Positions 8,401 to 16,973 are shown, numbered from the stretch's first letter. The stretch: 47,058 nucleotides of DNA from an uncultured Clostridia bacterium (GCA_947627465.1 CANQWD010000020.1:1-47058), one strand, 5' to 3'. Notes: a model not told the origin generated them from the sequence alone. Numbers and translations: made by a program.

Positions 8401-10038
8401 TCAAGATTTTGACAAATCAATGCTGCGAACCGCGTCACGAACCTTAAGCACGAATGTCGGTGAAACGGAAAGCTCGTCGATACCCATTCTCAGAAACGTT
8501 TCGGTGAGAGATGTGTCCGCGCCCAGCTCGCCGCAAATACCTATCCAAGCGCCGTGCTTGTGAGCGTTCTCCGCGCTCATCTCAATAAGGCGAAGAACGG
8601 CTTCGTGGTGCGTATCCACGAACTGCTCTATATCGGGATTTTGCCTGTCGCACGCAAGAGTATACTGCGTAAGATCGTTCGTTCCGACGCTGAAGAAGTC
8701 CACCATAGGCGCTAATTTGTCGCTTATTATCGCCGCGGCGGGAGTTTCGATCATAATGCCCAATTCGATCTTATCCGAAAACTCAACGCCCTGCGACTTC
8801 AATTCGGACTTTACCTCGCCGCATATCGAAAGAATTTTTTCAAGCTCCGAAACGCTTGTTATCATCGGGAACATTATTCCGAGATTTCCGAATACAGAGG
8901 CTCTGTATAACGCGCGAAGCTGCGTTTTGAAAACCTCGGGGCGCGTAAGGCAAATGCGTATCGCACGATAACCCAGCGCGGGATTTTCCTCGGGTTTGAG
9001 GTTGAAATAATCGCACTTTTTATCCGCGCCGATATCGAGAGTACGGATAATGACTTTCTTGCCCGCCATGCTTTCAAGAACTTTCTTGTACGCGTTAAAC
9101 TGCTGCTCCTCGGTGGGATAATCCGAGTTTTCAAGGTAAAGAAACTCGCTGCGGAACAAACCTATCCCGCCCGCGTCGTTTGCGAGAACTTTTCCTATGT
9201 CACCGACGCTTCCGATATTCGCGTAAACGTTGATCTTACGCCCGTCAAGAGTAACGTTTTCTTTGCCTTTCAACTCTTGCAGCAGTTGCTTTTTCTCCTC
9301 GTCCGCACGCTGCTTTTCAAGGAGTTTTGCGCGGGTCTCCTCGTCGGGTTCAACAAAAATTTCTCCCGTATATCCGTCAACGATCGCTTCATCGCCGTCC
9401 TTGATCTCGTTTAAGAATTCGTCGCCCACGCCGATTATCGCGGGAATATTCATATTGCGCGCGAGTATTGCGGTGTGTGAATTTGACGAGCCGTGCGCCG
9501 TCACGAACGCTAAAACTTTGTCCTTGTCAAGCGCCACCGTTTCGCTCGGAGCGAGATCGGAAGCGCAGATAATTACTTTTTCGTCGGATCCGGTCTCAAT
9601 CGAAACATTGCCCGAGAGAATGTTTATCAAACGGTTCGAGATGTCGCGGACGTCGGCGGCACGAGCGTTCATGTACGCGTCGTCCATAGCCGCAAACATA
9701 TCCGCGAAATTATCCGCGGTGATTGCTACCGCGTATTCCGCGTTCACGCTTTGACTGTCGATAATGTTGTTGATCGAGTCGTTGTAGTCCTCGTCGTCAA
9801 GCATCATCTGATGTATCTCAAAGATCGCCGCGTTAGCCTCGCCGACTTCTTTCAGCGCCTTATCGTAGATCTCCCCAAGCTGTTTGATTGCAAGAGTTTT
9901 CGCCTGCTCAAAACGAGTTTTTTCGTTATCCGTATCTACTACGCGAACGCGCTTTACTTCCGCGTCCGCTTTTTTAAGCAGCGAGATTTTTCCCACTGCT
10001 ACCGCTCCGTATACGCCTTTGCCTTGAAACTTCTTCAT
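8401..10038 (-). CDS. ptsI: PTS enzyme I (phosphoenolpyruvate-protein phosphotransferase)
   Basis: Cytoplasmic enzyme that takes phosphate from PEP and passes it to HPr, 545 residues, a normal length. The N-terminal HPr-binding domain leads to the phosphohistidine site AHGSSNSHTAILAR (His188). The PEP-binding barrel shows GGIGLFRSEFLY and FFSVGTNDLTQY, and near the C terminus WIGICGELGAD holds the catalytic Cys. The ATG follows GAGGTGAGAGT. It is downstream of ptsH with a 39-bp gap. These are the general PTS proteins that would energise the sucrose transporter encoded upstream on the same strand. Confidence 0.96.
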   Translation of the reverse strand: MKKFQGKGVYGAVAVGKISLLKKADAEVKRVRVVDTDNEKTRFEQAKTLAIKQLGEIYDKALKEVGEANAAIFEIHQMMLDDEDYNDSINNIIDSQSVNAEYAVAITADNFADMFAAMDDAYMNARAADVRDISNRLINILSGNVSIETGSDEKVIICASDLAPSETVALDKDKVLAFVTAHGSSNSHTAILARNMNIPAIIGVGDEFLNEIKDGDEAIVDGYTGEIFVEPDEETRAKLLEKQRADEEKKQLLQELKGKENVTLDGRKINVYANIGSVGDIGKVLANDAGGIGLFRSEFLYLENSDYPTEEQQFNAYKKVLESMAGKKVIIRTLDIGADKKCDYFNLKPEENPALGYRAIRICLTRPEVFKTQLRALYRASVFGNLGIMFPMITSVSELEKILSICGEVKSELKSQGVEFSDKIELGIMIETPAAAIISDKLAPMVDFFSVGTNDLTQYTLACDRQNPDIEQFVDTHHEAVLRLIEMSAENAHKHGAWIGICGELGADTSLTETFLRMGIDELSVSPTFVLKVRDAVRSIDLSKS

Positions 10039-10077
10039 ACTCTCACCTCGTTTAATTCGGAGTTTTGCGTAATTGAA

Positions 10078-10335
10078 TTACAAATTTTCGTTAAAGAACG
10101 CTTCCATTTCCGCCGCGGCCTTTTCCTCGTCCGCACCCTCAACGGTGACGTTCACCGTGTCGCCGCACTTTACGCCCATGCTCATAATTGCCATAAGTTT
10201 TGTGGCAGCGGCGGTCTTGCCGCCCTTTTCAAGAGTAATAACACTCTCGAATTCCTTGGCTTTCTTCGCGAGCAGACCCGCGGGTCTCGCGTGAATTCCT
10301 ACCTCGTCTTTAATTGTATAAGCAAATGTTTTCAT
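10078..10335 (-). CDS. ptsH: PTS phosphocarrier HPr, catalytic form lacking Ser46
   Basis: An 85-residue HPr that passes phosphate from enzyme I to sugar-specific EIIA domains. The active site GIHARPAG places His15 exactly as in Bacillus subtilis HPr. At position 46, where HPr kinase phosphorylates Ser in low-GC Gram-positives (KSIMGVMSLG), this protein has Lys (TKLMAIMSMG). It should therefore transfer phosphate but not act as the Ser-phosphorylated corepressor of CcpA. The start follows AAAGGAA; an in-frame ATG 10 codons upstream lies in the adjoining repeat and is rejected. Its leader is almost entirely a dispersed repeat. Confidence 0.94.
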   Translation of the reverse strand: MKTFAYTIKDEVGIHARPAGLLAKKAKEFESVITLEKGGKTAAATKLMAIMSMGVKCGDTVNVTVEGADEEKAAAEMEAFFNENL

Positions 10336-10348
10336 AGCAAATTCCTTT

Positions 10349-10528
10349 CTAAGGCTACACCGCACAATTATTGTCGAGCGGTTGCGCCGTCAAATTTTTC
10401 GGCAGATTGTACAAAGTCGACGCAGACGGGCTTTCGCCCGTCAAGGAGACTTTGTGCAAGATGTCGGAAAATTTGCAAGCAAACGCCGACAAAGCCCGAA
10501 GGGCGGTAATTGTGCGGTGTTGCCCTAA
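10349..10528. mobile_element. miniature inverted-repeat element (MITE-like) upstream of ptsH
   Basis: The left end AAGGCTACACCGCACAATTA and right end TAATTGTGCGGTGTTGCCC are inverted copies over about 17 bases. The interior is also a long imperfect palindrome, centred on GACGGGC-TTTC-GCCCGTC (10425-10442) inside an ACAAAGTC/GACTTTGT stem. It has no reading frame for a transposase. CTAA at both edges may be a target duplication, but the ends are slightly degraded. Other members are at 1-75, 16079-16174 (partial), 16236-16471 and 47043-47058. Confidence 0.7.
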
Positions 10529-10535
10529 ATATAAA

Positions 10536-11513
10536 TTATAAGGAGCCGTATTGCTGCCTTATTGTTTCCAAAGTCGGATATGACGGTATTGCGCCGTATT
10601 TCTGAACGCTTTCCGCGCAGAACGCGTTGGCGAAATCAAGGCACGCGCGCTGTTCCCGTTCGTCTATTGTCTCAAGCGTTTGCGGCGTAATTCCAAGTTC
10701 GCATAGTTTCCACAAAAATGAACCTATAAACCCATCGCCCGCGCCCGTGGTATCCTTGACACTCACCTTGTAAGCACTGCTTACCGACGCATTGTTATCG
10801 GTGAACGCGTAAGCGCTGCCGCCGCCGCAGGTGTATACGATCATCTTGACGTTGCCCGTAAGCAGCTTGGGAATACCCTTTTTGAAGTCGCTCTCGCCCG
10901 TAATGAATTCCAGTTCCTCATCGGATATTTTTAAAATATCGCTCATGGGGATAAATTCGTGAACAGTTTCTTTCAGCTTCTCGGGATCGTCCCAGAGCTG
11001 AAAGCGCAGATTGGGATCGAAGCTTATCAGACCGCCGTGCTTACGCGCCGCTTCTATCGCCGCGTAATGCGCCTGTTTCATCGGAAAATCTCCGAGCGAA
11101 ACACTGCAAAAGTGAAGCGCGAACACGTCCTCAAACCACTCGTCCTTTATCTGCTTCGCCGATAACAGCATGTCAGCGGACGGCATTCGATAAAACGAAA
11201 ACGTGCGGTTTCCGTCCTCGGCAAGACTTACGAAAGCAAGCGCCGTATTCGCCTTGTCGGTCTGCGAAATACAAGAGGTATCTATGTCACAATCTGCAAG
11301 TTCGCGAATTATCTTGTCGCCGAACGGGTCGTCTCCAAGCTGTGTTATCAGCCGCGCAGAGCCGCCCAACCTCCCGAACGCTCCGCACACATTCGCGGGA
11401 GCGCCGCCGAGCTTCGGCGAAAATCCCGTGACCTCGTAAAACTCGCACCCGCTTTTGTCGGGGATAAAATCTATCAATGCTTCGCCTATCGCGATAAGTC
11501 TTTTATTCGCCAA
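10536..11513 (-). CDS. scrK: fructokinase, PfkB family
   Basis: A 325-residue ribokinase-type sugar kinase that phosphorylates the fructose released by ScrB. The N terminus has the sugar-binding GEALIDF and LGGAPANVCGAFGRLG motifs. The C-terminal anion hole and catalytic base are in DTTGAGDGFIGSF. The start codon is TTG, chosen because GGAGGTG lies seven bases before it and the frame overlaps the end of scrB by 11 bp. It is the third gene of scrA-scrB-scrK. A second 325-residue fructokinase is encoded at 23901-24878. Confidence 0.93.
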   Translation of the reverse strand: MANKRLIAIGEALIDFIPDKSGCEFYEVTGFSPKLGGAPANVCGAFGRLGGSARLITQLGDDPFGDKIIRELADCDIDTSCISQTDKANTALAFVSLAEDGNRTFSFYRMPSADMLLSAKQIKDEWFEDVFALHFCSVSLGDFPMKQAHYAAIEAARKHGGLISFDPNLRFQLWDDPEKLKETVHEFIPMSDILKISDEELEFITGESDFKKGIPKLLTGNVKMIVYTCGGGSAYAFTDNNASVSSAYKVSVKDTTGAGDGFIGSFLWKLCELGITPQTLETIDEREQRACLDFANAFCAESVQKYGAIPSYPTLETIRQQYGSL

Positions 11514-12855
11514 GAATATTCACCTCCATACCCTTCAAACGCCAACCCTTTAAAAAAATTCCATGCGAACACAAATTAACCGATTTGTTTTCGGGATAAA
11601 ATCTCGTGCTCAAAACTTTTCTGCCGCCGTCAAGATAAATTTCAAGCGAGGACGTGTCCGCAATTATTCGTATATCTCCGCATTTTTCGATCTTGCAGTT
11701 TCGGACGGTTCTTCCATAGCCCACGCTGTCGCTTGTAAATTTTAGGCGAAATGTTTTTCCGTCATAGGTAAGTGCGAGCGCGTTATCAAGCGTTATTTCA
11801 AAGCTTCCGTTTACTTTTCCGCATAACTCGAATGGCAGATGAACAATTTTACATTCGCCGTCCGAAACGGCGACGGGCGCACTGCGAAGCCGCGACAGCT
11901 CACTGAAAGGATTTTGCAGAACCGCGCCGTCCTTTGAAACGGTAAGTTCTCTCGGAATCGTCAAGCAATGCTGCCAACCGAGCTGCGCGGTAGGATTGGT
12001 GTAGGCGTCTCCGCACATTCCGAGCCAGCCTATCAAAATTCTGCGCCCGTCGGGAGCGCAAAACGTCTGCGGAGCGTAGAAGTCAAAGCCGTGATCCCAC
12101 TCCTCAAAATCGCCGAGTTTATCTCCGTCCATTGGAAAATAACCCGAGCTGAACAGGTTCTGATTAGCGGTCTCGGTATGCTCCAATCCCTGCGGCGAAA
12201 CGCTGAGCAGCCTTTTACCGCCGACGTCGAACATATCGGGGCACTCCCACATATATCCGAAATCGGGAACGGATAATTTTTTTACAAACCGCCATTTGTC
12301 GAGATCGTCGGATTGGTAGATCAGCACGCAGCCCTCGCTGTCAAGAGTTCTCGCGCCGAGTATCATATAATATTTCCCGTTTTCCTCCCACAGCTTGGGG
12401 TCTCGGACGTGACAGGAACAGTATTCGGGATAATCGGAATTACGCAGAAGAACACGCTTTTCGGAAAAGCTCCGCCCGTCCTTTGACGATACGCGGATAA
12501 CGTTCGCGCCGCGCCCACTTGTAATGTAGTCGTAGTCGCCGACTTCCTTGACGTTGCCCGTGTAGAAAAGCTGCATTACACCGTTTGCTATTATCGCGCT
12601 GCCGGAATACGCGCCGCTTCTGTCCTCGGGAATATCGGGAGCGAGCACGGTTCCCGTAAACTCCCAATTTATAAAGTCGGGACTTTGATAGTGTCCCCAG
12701 CTTTTTTTTACGCCGCCGTTTATATCGTCGGGCGCGTATTGAAAAAACACGTGATAGTTACCTTTGAACCAGCACAGCCCGTTTGGGTCGTTGAGCCACC
12801 CTCGTGGCGGTTCAAGGTGGAGCAGCTGCCGCCATTTTCCGTTGATTTTATTCAT
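11503..12855 (-). CDS. scrB: sucrose-6-phosphate hydrolase, GH32
   Basis: Cytoplasmic beta-fructosidase that splits sucrose-6-phosphate made by the PTS into glucose-6-phosphate and fructose; 450 residues. The GH32 five-blade propeller is marked by the nucleophile motif WLNDPNG, the RDPK motif and the acid/base motif WECPDMF. A C-terminal beta-sandwich follows. The start MNKINGKWRQ has GAGGGTGA upstream; a longer frame with MTNFLQ lies inside scrA and is rejected. It sits 4 bp after scrA. No signal peptide is present, as expected for an enzyme of PTS-imported substrate. Confidence 0.95.
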   Translation of the reverse strand: MNKINGKWRQLLHLEPPRGWLNDPNGLCWFKGNYHVFFQYAPDDINGGVKKSWGHYQSPDFINWEFTGTVLAPDIPEDRSGAYSGSAIIANGVMQLFYTGNVKEVGDYDYITSGRGANVIRVSSKDGRSFSEKRVLLRNSDYPEYCSCHVRDPKLWEENGKYYMILGARTLDSEGCVLIYQSDDLDKWRFVKKLSVPDFGYMWECPDMFDVGGKRLLSVSPQGLEHTETANQNLFSSGYFPMDGDKLGDFEEWDHGFDFYAPQTFCAPDGRRILIGWLGMCGDAYTNPTAQLGWQHCLTIPRELTVSKDGAVLQNPFSELSRLRSAPVAVSDGECKIVHLPFELCGKVNGSFEITLDNALALTYDGKTFRLKFTSDSVGYGRTVRNCKIEKCGDIRIIADTSSLEIYLDGGRKVLSTRFYPENKSVNLCSHGIFLKGWRLKGMEVNILGE

Positions 12856-12859
12856 ACGC

Positions 12860-14761
12860 TCACCCTCTTTCCACTGTAAGAAGTTCGTCAAGGCGCTTTA
12901 CTTCAGTGCTTTCCGTGGTCTTTATCTCCTTATAATCGTCGGTGTTGGAGATGATTACGGGAGTTATTATCGGGTAGCCTTTTGAGGTTATAAAGTCCTT
13001 GTCAAAGCTGATTAGCGGCTGACCGCGCTTTACTTTGTCGCCCTCGCTGACGTGAGCGGTAAAGCCCTCGCCGTTCAGCGCGACCGTGTTTATGCCGACG
13101 TGGATAAGCAGCTCCATTCCGTTGTCGAGAGTAAGTCCGACCGCGTGATGTGTGTCGAATATCGAGCTTACTTCGCCGTCCGCGGGAGCAATTACCTCTC
13201 CGGCAGCGGGTTCGATCGCCGCGCCAAGACCGAGAACGCCCTCTGCAAACGTCGCGTCGGGAACGTCGGCAAGCGCAACTACCTTGCCCTCAAGCGGAGC
13301 GTAGACTGTATCGTCATTATACTCCTTTTCGGGAACATCTATTTCCTTTGAAACCGTTGATTTGCTCTCCGCGGGAGCGTCCTCTTTATCTTTATATCCG
13401 AAGAACCAAGTCAAAACAAACGCTACGGCGGCAGCCGAGCCGATCACGATAATATATTTTATCGGAGCGTGAAGGTGCAAAAGTACAGCGAACAGACCCG
13501 TAACACCCGTTGCGCTTGCGCCGAGATGCATTACAGACGCAAGGCACGCGCCGACCGCTCCGCCTATGGAACCGAATATAAACGGTTTCACATATCTGAT
13601 ATTTACGCCGAAGATTGCAGGCTCTGTAATTCCAAGCATACAAGAAAGCGAGGACGGAAAAGCGACGCTCTTGACCTTTGCCTTTTTGCTCTTGATTGCA
13701 ACGGCAAGACAAGCTCCGCCCTGCGCTACGTTTGCGGCGGAAGCTATCGGCAGCCAGTATGTATATCCGTACTGTGCAAGCTGTCCCATATCAATGACGG
13801 TATACATATGATGTACGCCGGCGACAACGGTGGTTGAGTAAATGCCGCCCATAATAAAGCTGCCAATACCGAATGGAATGGTAATAAGCCATTGGACGAA
13901 CCAAAGCACCCCGTTCTCGATCGCCACAAAAAGCGGTCCGATAAATGTGAACGTAAGAAGTCCCGAAACAAGCAGGCTTACCAGAGGAGTTACAAACAAA
14001 TCTATAATTTCGGGAACTATTTTGTGGAGCTTTTTCTCCACGGTCGCGAGTATCAGTGAAGCCATTATAATGGGAATAACGTGTCCCTGATAGCCCACCA
14101 TATTTACATTATACAAACCAAAAATGCTGAAACTTTGCGCTACGCCCTCGGTTGATACGGTGTAGGCATTCTGAAGATCGGGGTGTATCAGAAACATAGC
14201 CAAAACCGCGCCCAGATACGGATTGCCGCCAAAAACCTTAGTCGCGCTGTAACCGATAAGAATGGGAAGAAACGTAAATGCCGCGTTGGAAAGCATATTG
14301 ATTATTTGAAACAGATAACCGGATTGATTTATAGATATAATGCCCCTGTTCGCCATAAAATTCAGGGCTTCCATTATACCCATAATAAGCCCTCCCGCAA
14401 CGATAGCGGGAATAATCGGAACAAATACGTCTCCAAGTGTTTTTATCACACGCTGAAAGACATTGCCCTTGGCGGCGGCAGCCTGTTTCACCTCGTCTTT
14501 TGAAGCGGCTGAAACCCCGGCGATTGCTATAAACTCATCGTACACCTTGTTTACCGTGCCCGTGCCGATGATTATCTGAAGCTGTCCCGAAGCTTCAAAT
14601 ACGCCCTTTACGCCGTCTGTGTTTTCGAGATTTGATTTGTTTACCTTGCTGTTATCCGCTATCACCAAGCGAAGTCTTGTCGCGCAGTGAGCCGCGCTGA
14701 TAAGGTTTTCCTTGCCGCCCAGCTCACGCAATATTTCCGCTGCGCATTGTCTGTAGTCCAT
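12860..14761 (-). CDS. scrA: sucrose-type PTS transporter EIIBCA
   Basis: Imports and phosphorylates a disaccharide, 633 residues. EIIB (about 1-85) has the phosphocysteine Cys26 in AAHCATRLR. EIIC (about 105-455) shows many membrane helices and the conserved GITEPAIFGVN motif. A fused EIIA of the glucose family follows (about 485-633), with its phosphohistidine region HHAVGLTL and IHVGINTVALNG. Sucrose as substrate is inferred from scrB and scrK directly downstream; trehalose- or beta-glucoside-type EII proteins are related. AGAGGTTG precedes the start. It heads the operon and has its own promoter and repressor operator. Confidence 0.93.
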   Translation of the reverse strand: MDYRQCAAEILRELGGKENLISAAHCATRLRLVIADNSKVNKSNLENTDGVKGVFEASGQLQIIIGTGTVNKVYDEFIAIAGVSAASKDEVKQAAAAKGNVFQRVIKTLGDVFVPIIPAIVAGGLIMGIMEALNFMANRGIISINQSGYLFQIINMLSNAAFTFLPILIGYSATKVFGGNPYLGAVLAMFLIHPDLQNAYTVSTEGVAQSFSIFGLYNVNMVGYQGHVIPIIMASLILATVEKKLHKIVPEIIDLFVTPLVSLLVSGLLTFTFIGPLFVAIENGVLWFVQWLITIPFGIGSFIMGGIYSTTVVAGVHHMYTVIDMGQLAQYGYTYWLPIASAANVAQGGACLAVAIKSKKAKVKSVAFPSSLSCMLGITEPAIFGVNIRYVKPFIFGSIGGAVGACLASVMHLGASATGVTGLFAVLLHLHAPIKYIIVIGSAAAVAFVLTWFFGYKDKEDAPAESKSTVSKEIDVPEKEYNDDTVYAPLEGKVVALADVPDATFAEGVLGLGAAIEPAAGEVIAPADGEVSSIFDTHHAVGLTLDNGMELLIHVGINTVALNGEGFTAHVSEGDKVKRGQPLISFDKDFITSKGYPIITPVIISNTDDYKEIKTTESTEVKRLDELLTVERG

Positions 14762-14789
14762 AGAATCAACCTCTTTCCTTATGAATTTA

Positions 14790-14845
14790 GTGAAATCAAT
14801 TTCACTTTGTGATTATATTATATACCACAAAAGAGATTTTGTCTA
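14790..14845 (-). promoter_or_regulatory. scrA promoter with LacI-type operator
   Basis: On the minus strand TAGACA (14840-14845) and TATAAT (14817-14822) are 17 bp apart. Just past the start site lies the palindrome GTGAAATCAATTTCAC (14790-14805), with 7-base arms. This is a typical LacI-family site and, with scrR next door, is probably the ScrR operator. Two direct GTTTCAC half-sites at about 14885-14901 lie upstream and could be auxiliary. Confidence 0.8.
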
Positions 14846-14901
14846 TTGACGGAATACATCAACTTTTGGAAAATTAATTGTCGGTTTCACACAGTTTCAC
14901 A

Positions 14902-15888
14902 TTACCGGCTTGTGGATTCACGCTCTATTATCTCGAAATCCAGCTTCATTATTCTCGGTACGGAATCGTGACGGCTTATTGCAGAAAGCAGCATACGCGC
15001 CGCTTCCACACCCGAGGTTTTGTAGTGAAAATGTGCGGTGGTAAGCGGGACAGACGTTATCTGCCCTATCTGCGAATCTCCCACTCCGCATACCATAAGT
15101 TCGCTCGGCACGTCAATTCCCGCTTCGCGGCAGTACAGCAGCGCTCCCGCCGCAATGCTGTCGGTCGCGCAAAACAAACAGTCTGGGCGCGGCTTCTTTG
15201 AAAGAATGCGTTTCGCCTGCTCATAGCCCGACTGTATCTTAAACTCGGCTGTCGCCTTGTGCTTCTCGGAAAGCGTTATCCCGGCTTCGGCAAGCGCTTT
15301 TGTGAAACCGTTCCGGCGCTCCTCGCCCGCCGCTTTGTCGTCAAGCGTTACTCCGATATAAGCGGGCTGTTTCGCGCCTTTATCGAGCATAAGTTTTGTC
15401 AAAGCATAGGCCGCGCCGCGGTCGTCGTGACATACGCAGTTAAACCCCTTGTACGACTGCCCCACGATGACTACTGGGATACACATTTTATTCAGCACGC
15501 TCTGATGAAGCGGCGTGAAAACGGTGGCAAGCAGAATAACGCCGTCCACTCGGTTTTGGCGGAACAGATCGAGATATTCGACCTCTTTATGATAGTCGTT
15601 CGCGGTGTTGACAAGCAGCAGTTCATACCCTTCCTCGCTCAGCACTCGGCTTATGCCCTCCGTAACGCGTGCGCAGCTCTCGCTGGACAGCTTCGGGAGA
15701 ATGACCCCGACCAGCTTGGTTACTTTAGTGCGGATATTCTGAGCCGAAACGCTCGGCGAATATCCCGTCTTTTCGATTGCCTGTTCGATCAGCTGACGCT
15801 TATCCTCGGCGAGATAGCCGCTATTGAAGTATCTGCTTACCGCCGATTTTGATACTCCCGCGATTTTTGCGAACTCCGATATATTCAT
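14902..15888 (-). CDS. scrR: LacI-family sucrose operon repressor
   Basis: DNA-binding regulator of 328 residues. The N-terminal helix-turn-helix is FAKIAGVSKSAVSRYFNSG and the hinge helix region is GYSPSVSAQNIRT. A periplasmic-binding-protein-like effector domain follows (about 60-325) with DGVILLAT and LFCATDSIAAGALL. The start at MNISEFAKIAG has AAGGTGG upstream; the frame is open for another 92 codons, but the promoter at 15926-15954 lies inside that extension. It lies directly upstream of the scrA promoter on the same strand, so it may also read into scrABK. The ligand is probably sucrose-6-phosphate or fructose, by analogy. Confidence 0.92.
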   Translation of the reverse strand: MNISEFAKIAGVSKSAVSRYFNSGYLAEDKRQLIEQAIEKTGYSPSVSAQNIRTKVTKLVGVILPKLSSESCARVTEGISRVLSEEGYELLLVNTANDYHKEVEYLDLFRQNRVDGVILLATVFTPLHQSVLNKMCIPVVIVGQSYKGFNCVCHDDRGAAYALTKLMLDKGAKQPAYIGVTLDDKAAGEERRNGFTKALAEAGITLSEKHKATAEFKIQSGYEQAKRILSKKPRPDCLFCATDSIAAGALLYCREAGIDVPSELMVCGVGDSQIGQITSVPLTTAHFHYKTSGVEAARMLLSAISRHDSVPRIMKLDFEIIERESTSR

Positions 15889-15907
15889 ATAAATTCCCAC
15901 CTTTTGA

Positions 15908-15954
15908 TATGATATCGTTTCACATATTATATCACATTCTTTTAAAAAAATCAA
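15908..15954 (-). promoter_or_regulatory. scrR promoter with overlapping ScrR-like half-operator
   Basis: On the minus strand TTGATT (15949-15954) and TATAAT (15926-15931) are 17 bp apart. GTGAAACGATATCATA (15908-15923) starts at the transcription start and shares GTGAAA and TCA with the scrA operator, suggesting autoregulation. Confidence 0.75.
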
Positions 15955-16078
15955 GAGGTATTTACCGATAATTAGCGTAAAGATTGTCCCGTCGGGCAGC
16001 GTTATCGTTCTTAACGGCATGATATCACCTTCCAATGAATTGTTTGATTGGATGGTTTGTACCGCTATCAGCAGTTTG

Positions 16079-16174
16079 TTAAGGCAACACTGCACAAACA
16101 AAAAGGAATTTCTTGAAAAGACAAATAAACTCATACCTTGGAATGAGTGGATAAGGATAATCAAGCTGCCTTAA
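16079..16174. repeat. partial member of the TTAA-bounded dispersed element
   Basis: The left end TTAAGGCAACACTGCACAAA matches the terminus of the other elements; the right edge keeps only GCTGCCTTAA. The interior is short and unrelated, so this may be an internally deleted copy. It abuts the upstream side of scrR. Confidence 0.5.
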
Positions 16175-16183
16175 GTAAATTAA

Positions 16184-16230
16184 GAAAAATACCCCATGCT
16201 TTTTTTCGTTCTGCCGAAGCATAGGGGATA
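16184..16230 (-). terminator. stem-loop with T-run reading toward scrR
   Basis: On the minus strand CCCCTATGCT and AGCATGGGG pair with one bulge, and TATTTTTC follows. It would stop transcripts arriving from the mobile region before the scrR promoter. Confidence 0.6.
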
Positions 16231-16235
16231 TTTAT

Positions 16236-16471
16236 TTAAGTCAACACCGCACAAAGACCGACCTACGGTCTTTGTACGGCATCTACTTGCAAATTTTCCG
16301 TCATTTTTGCCAAAAACTTCTTGAAATACGTCAGTATTACTTCGTCGTTTTTGGCAATCTGACGTGATCTCCCCCGGTGGGGGGAGGTGTCGCGTAGCGA
16401 CAGAGGGGCTGACCGATAGACAAAATTTGTCGGCGTATCTGCCGCACAATCTTTGTGCGGTGCTGCCTTAA
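16236..16471. mobile_element. MITE-like element, 236 bp, TTAA-bounded
   Basis: Terminal inverted repeats are TTAAGTCAACACCGCACAAA and TTTGTGCGGTGCTGCCTTAA. Inside are TTGCCAAAAAC/GTTTTTGGCAA (about 16307-16353) and a GGGGGAGGTGTCGCG... hairpin ending near 16425. There is no transposase frame. TTAA at both ends is compatible with a 4-bp target duplication. Confidence 0.7.
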
Positions 16472-16545
16472 ACGATTATAAATCCGTATTTTCAAGGGAT
16501 ATAAAAATAAGAACCTCATTATAATGCGTCTCTTTACTGTTTTGA

Positions 16546-16973
16546 GACATTGTTACCTAAATGCTTTTCTCAGCGAACGCTGAAAAAAGCAAACACAGGA
16601 GGAGAGTAGCAACCCCGCACTGTTTTCGCGGTAATGAATTATCCCCCACGCTTTGCGCGGGGGATAATTCATTACCGTGACATCGTTACCAAAAAGATTT
16701 TTCGGCAAACACCGAAAAAGGCAACGCAAGAAGAGTGGAGTAACACCGAGCGTTTTTCACGGTTTCGCGAAGCGAAATCGCGGACGAAGTCCGCGAAGTG
16801 AAAAACGCGCCCGGCGATGAGCGCCGTCAAGCCGCGAAGCGGCGCAGACGACACCATCGCGGTAAATGCAAATTACCCCTTGCAAAGCATGGGGTAATTT
16901 GCATTTACCGGTGTGAAACGCTGACAAAAAAGATTTTTTTCTGTTTCACAAAAAATCGCCACTGCTTCCCTTT
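16546..16973 (-). ncRNA. palindromic structured array, probably transcribed
   Basis: No believable protein is encoded. Two very stable hairpins have 18- and 19-bp perfect arms: 16630-16647 with 16659-16676, and 16861-16879 with 16891-16909. Between them GCGTTTTTCAC (16750-16760) pairs with GTGAAAAACGC (16798-16808) and encloses two smaller hairpins, giving a three-way junction. The stretch beginning GACATTGTTACC (16546) recurs as GACATCGTTACC (16679) and more weakly near 16920, so units are tandem. A strong minus-strand promoter lies directly upstream (16980-17009). It could instead be a cluster of REP-like repeats. Confidence 0.4.

Noticed and set aside
15889-16164. N-terminal extension of ScrR
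   Set aside because: The extension contains a good promoter and operator, and the family starts at the helix-turn-helix. A short peptide from about 16020 (MPLRTITLPDGTIF) has a good ribosome site but no separate stop before ScrR.
16180-16857. Minus-strand frames in the repeat-rich region
   Set aside because: They consist of translated palindromes and repeat ends.
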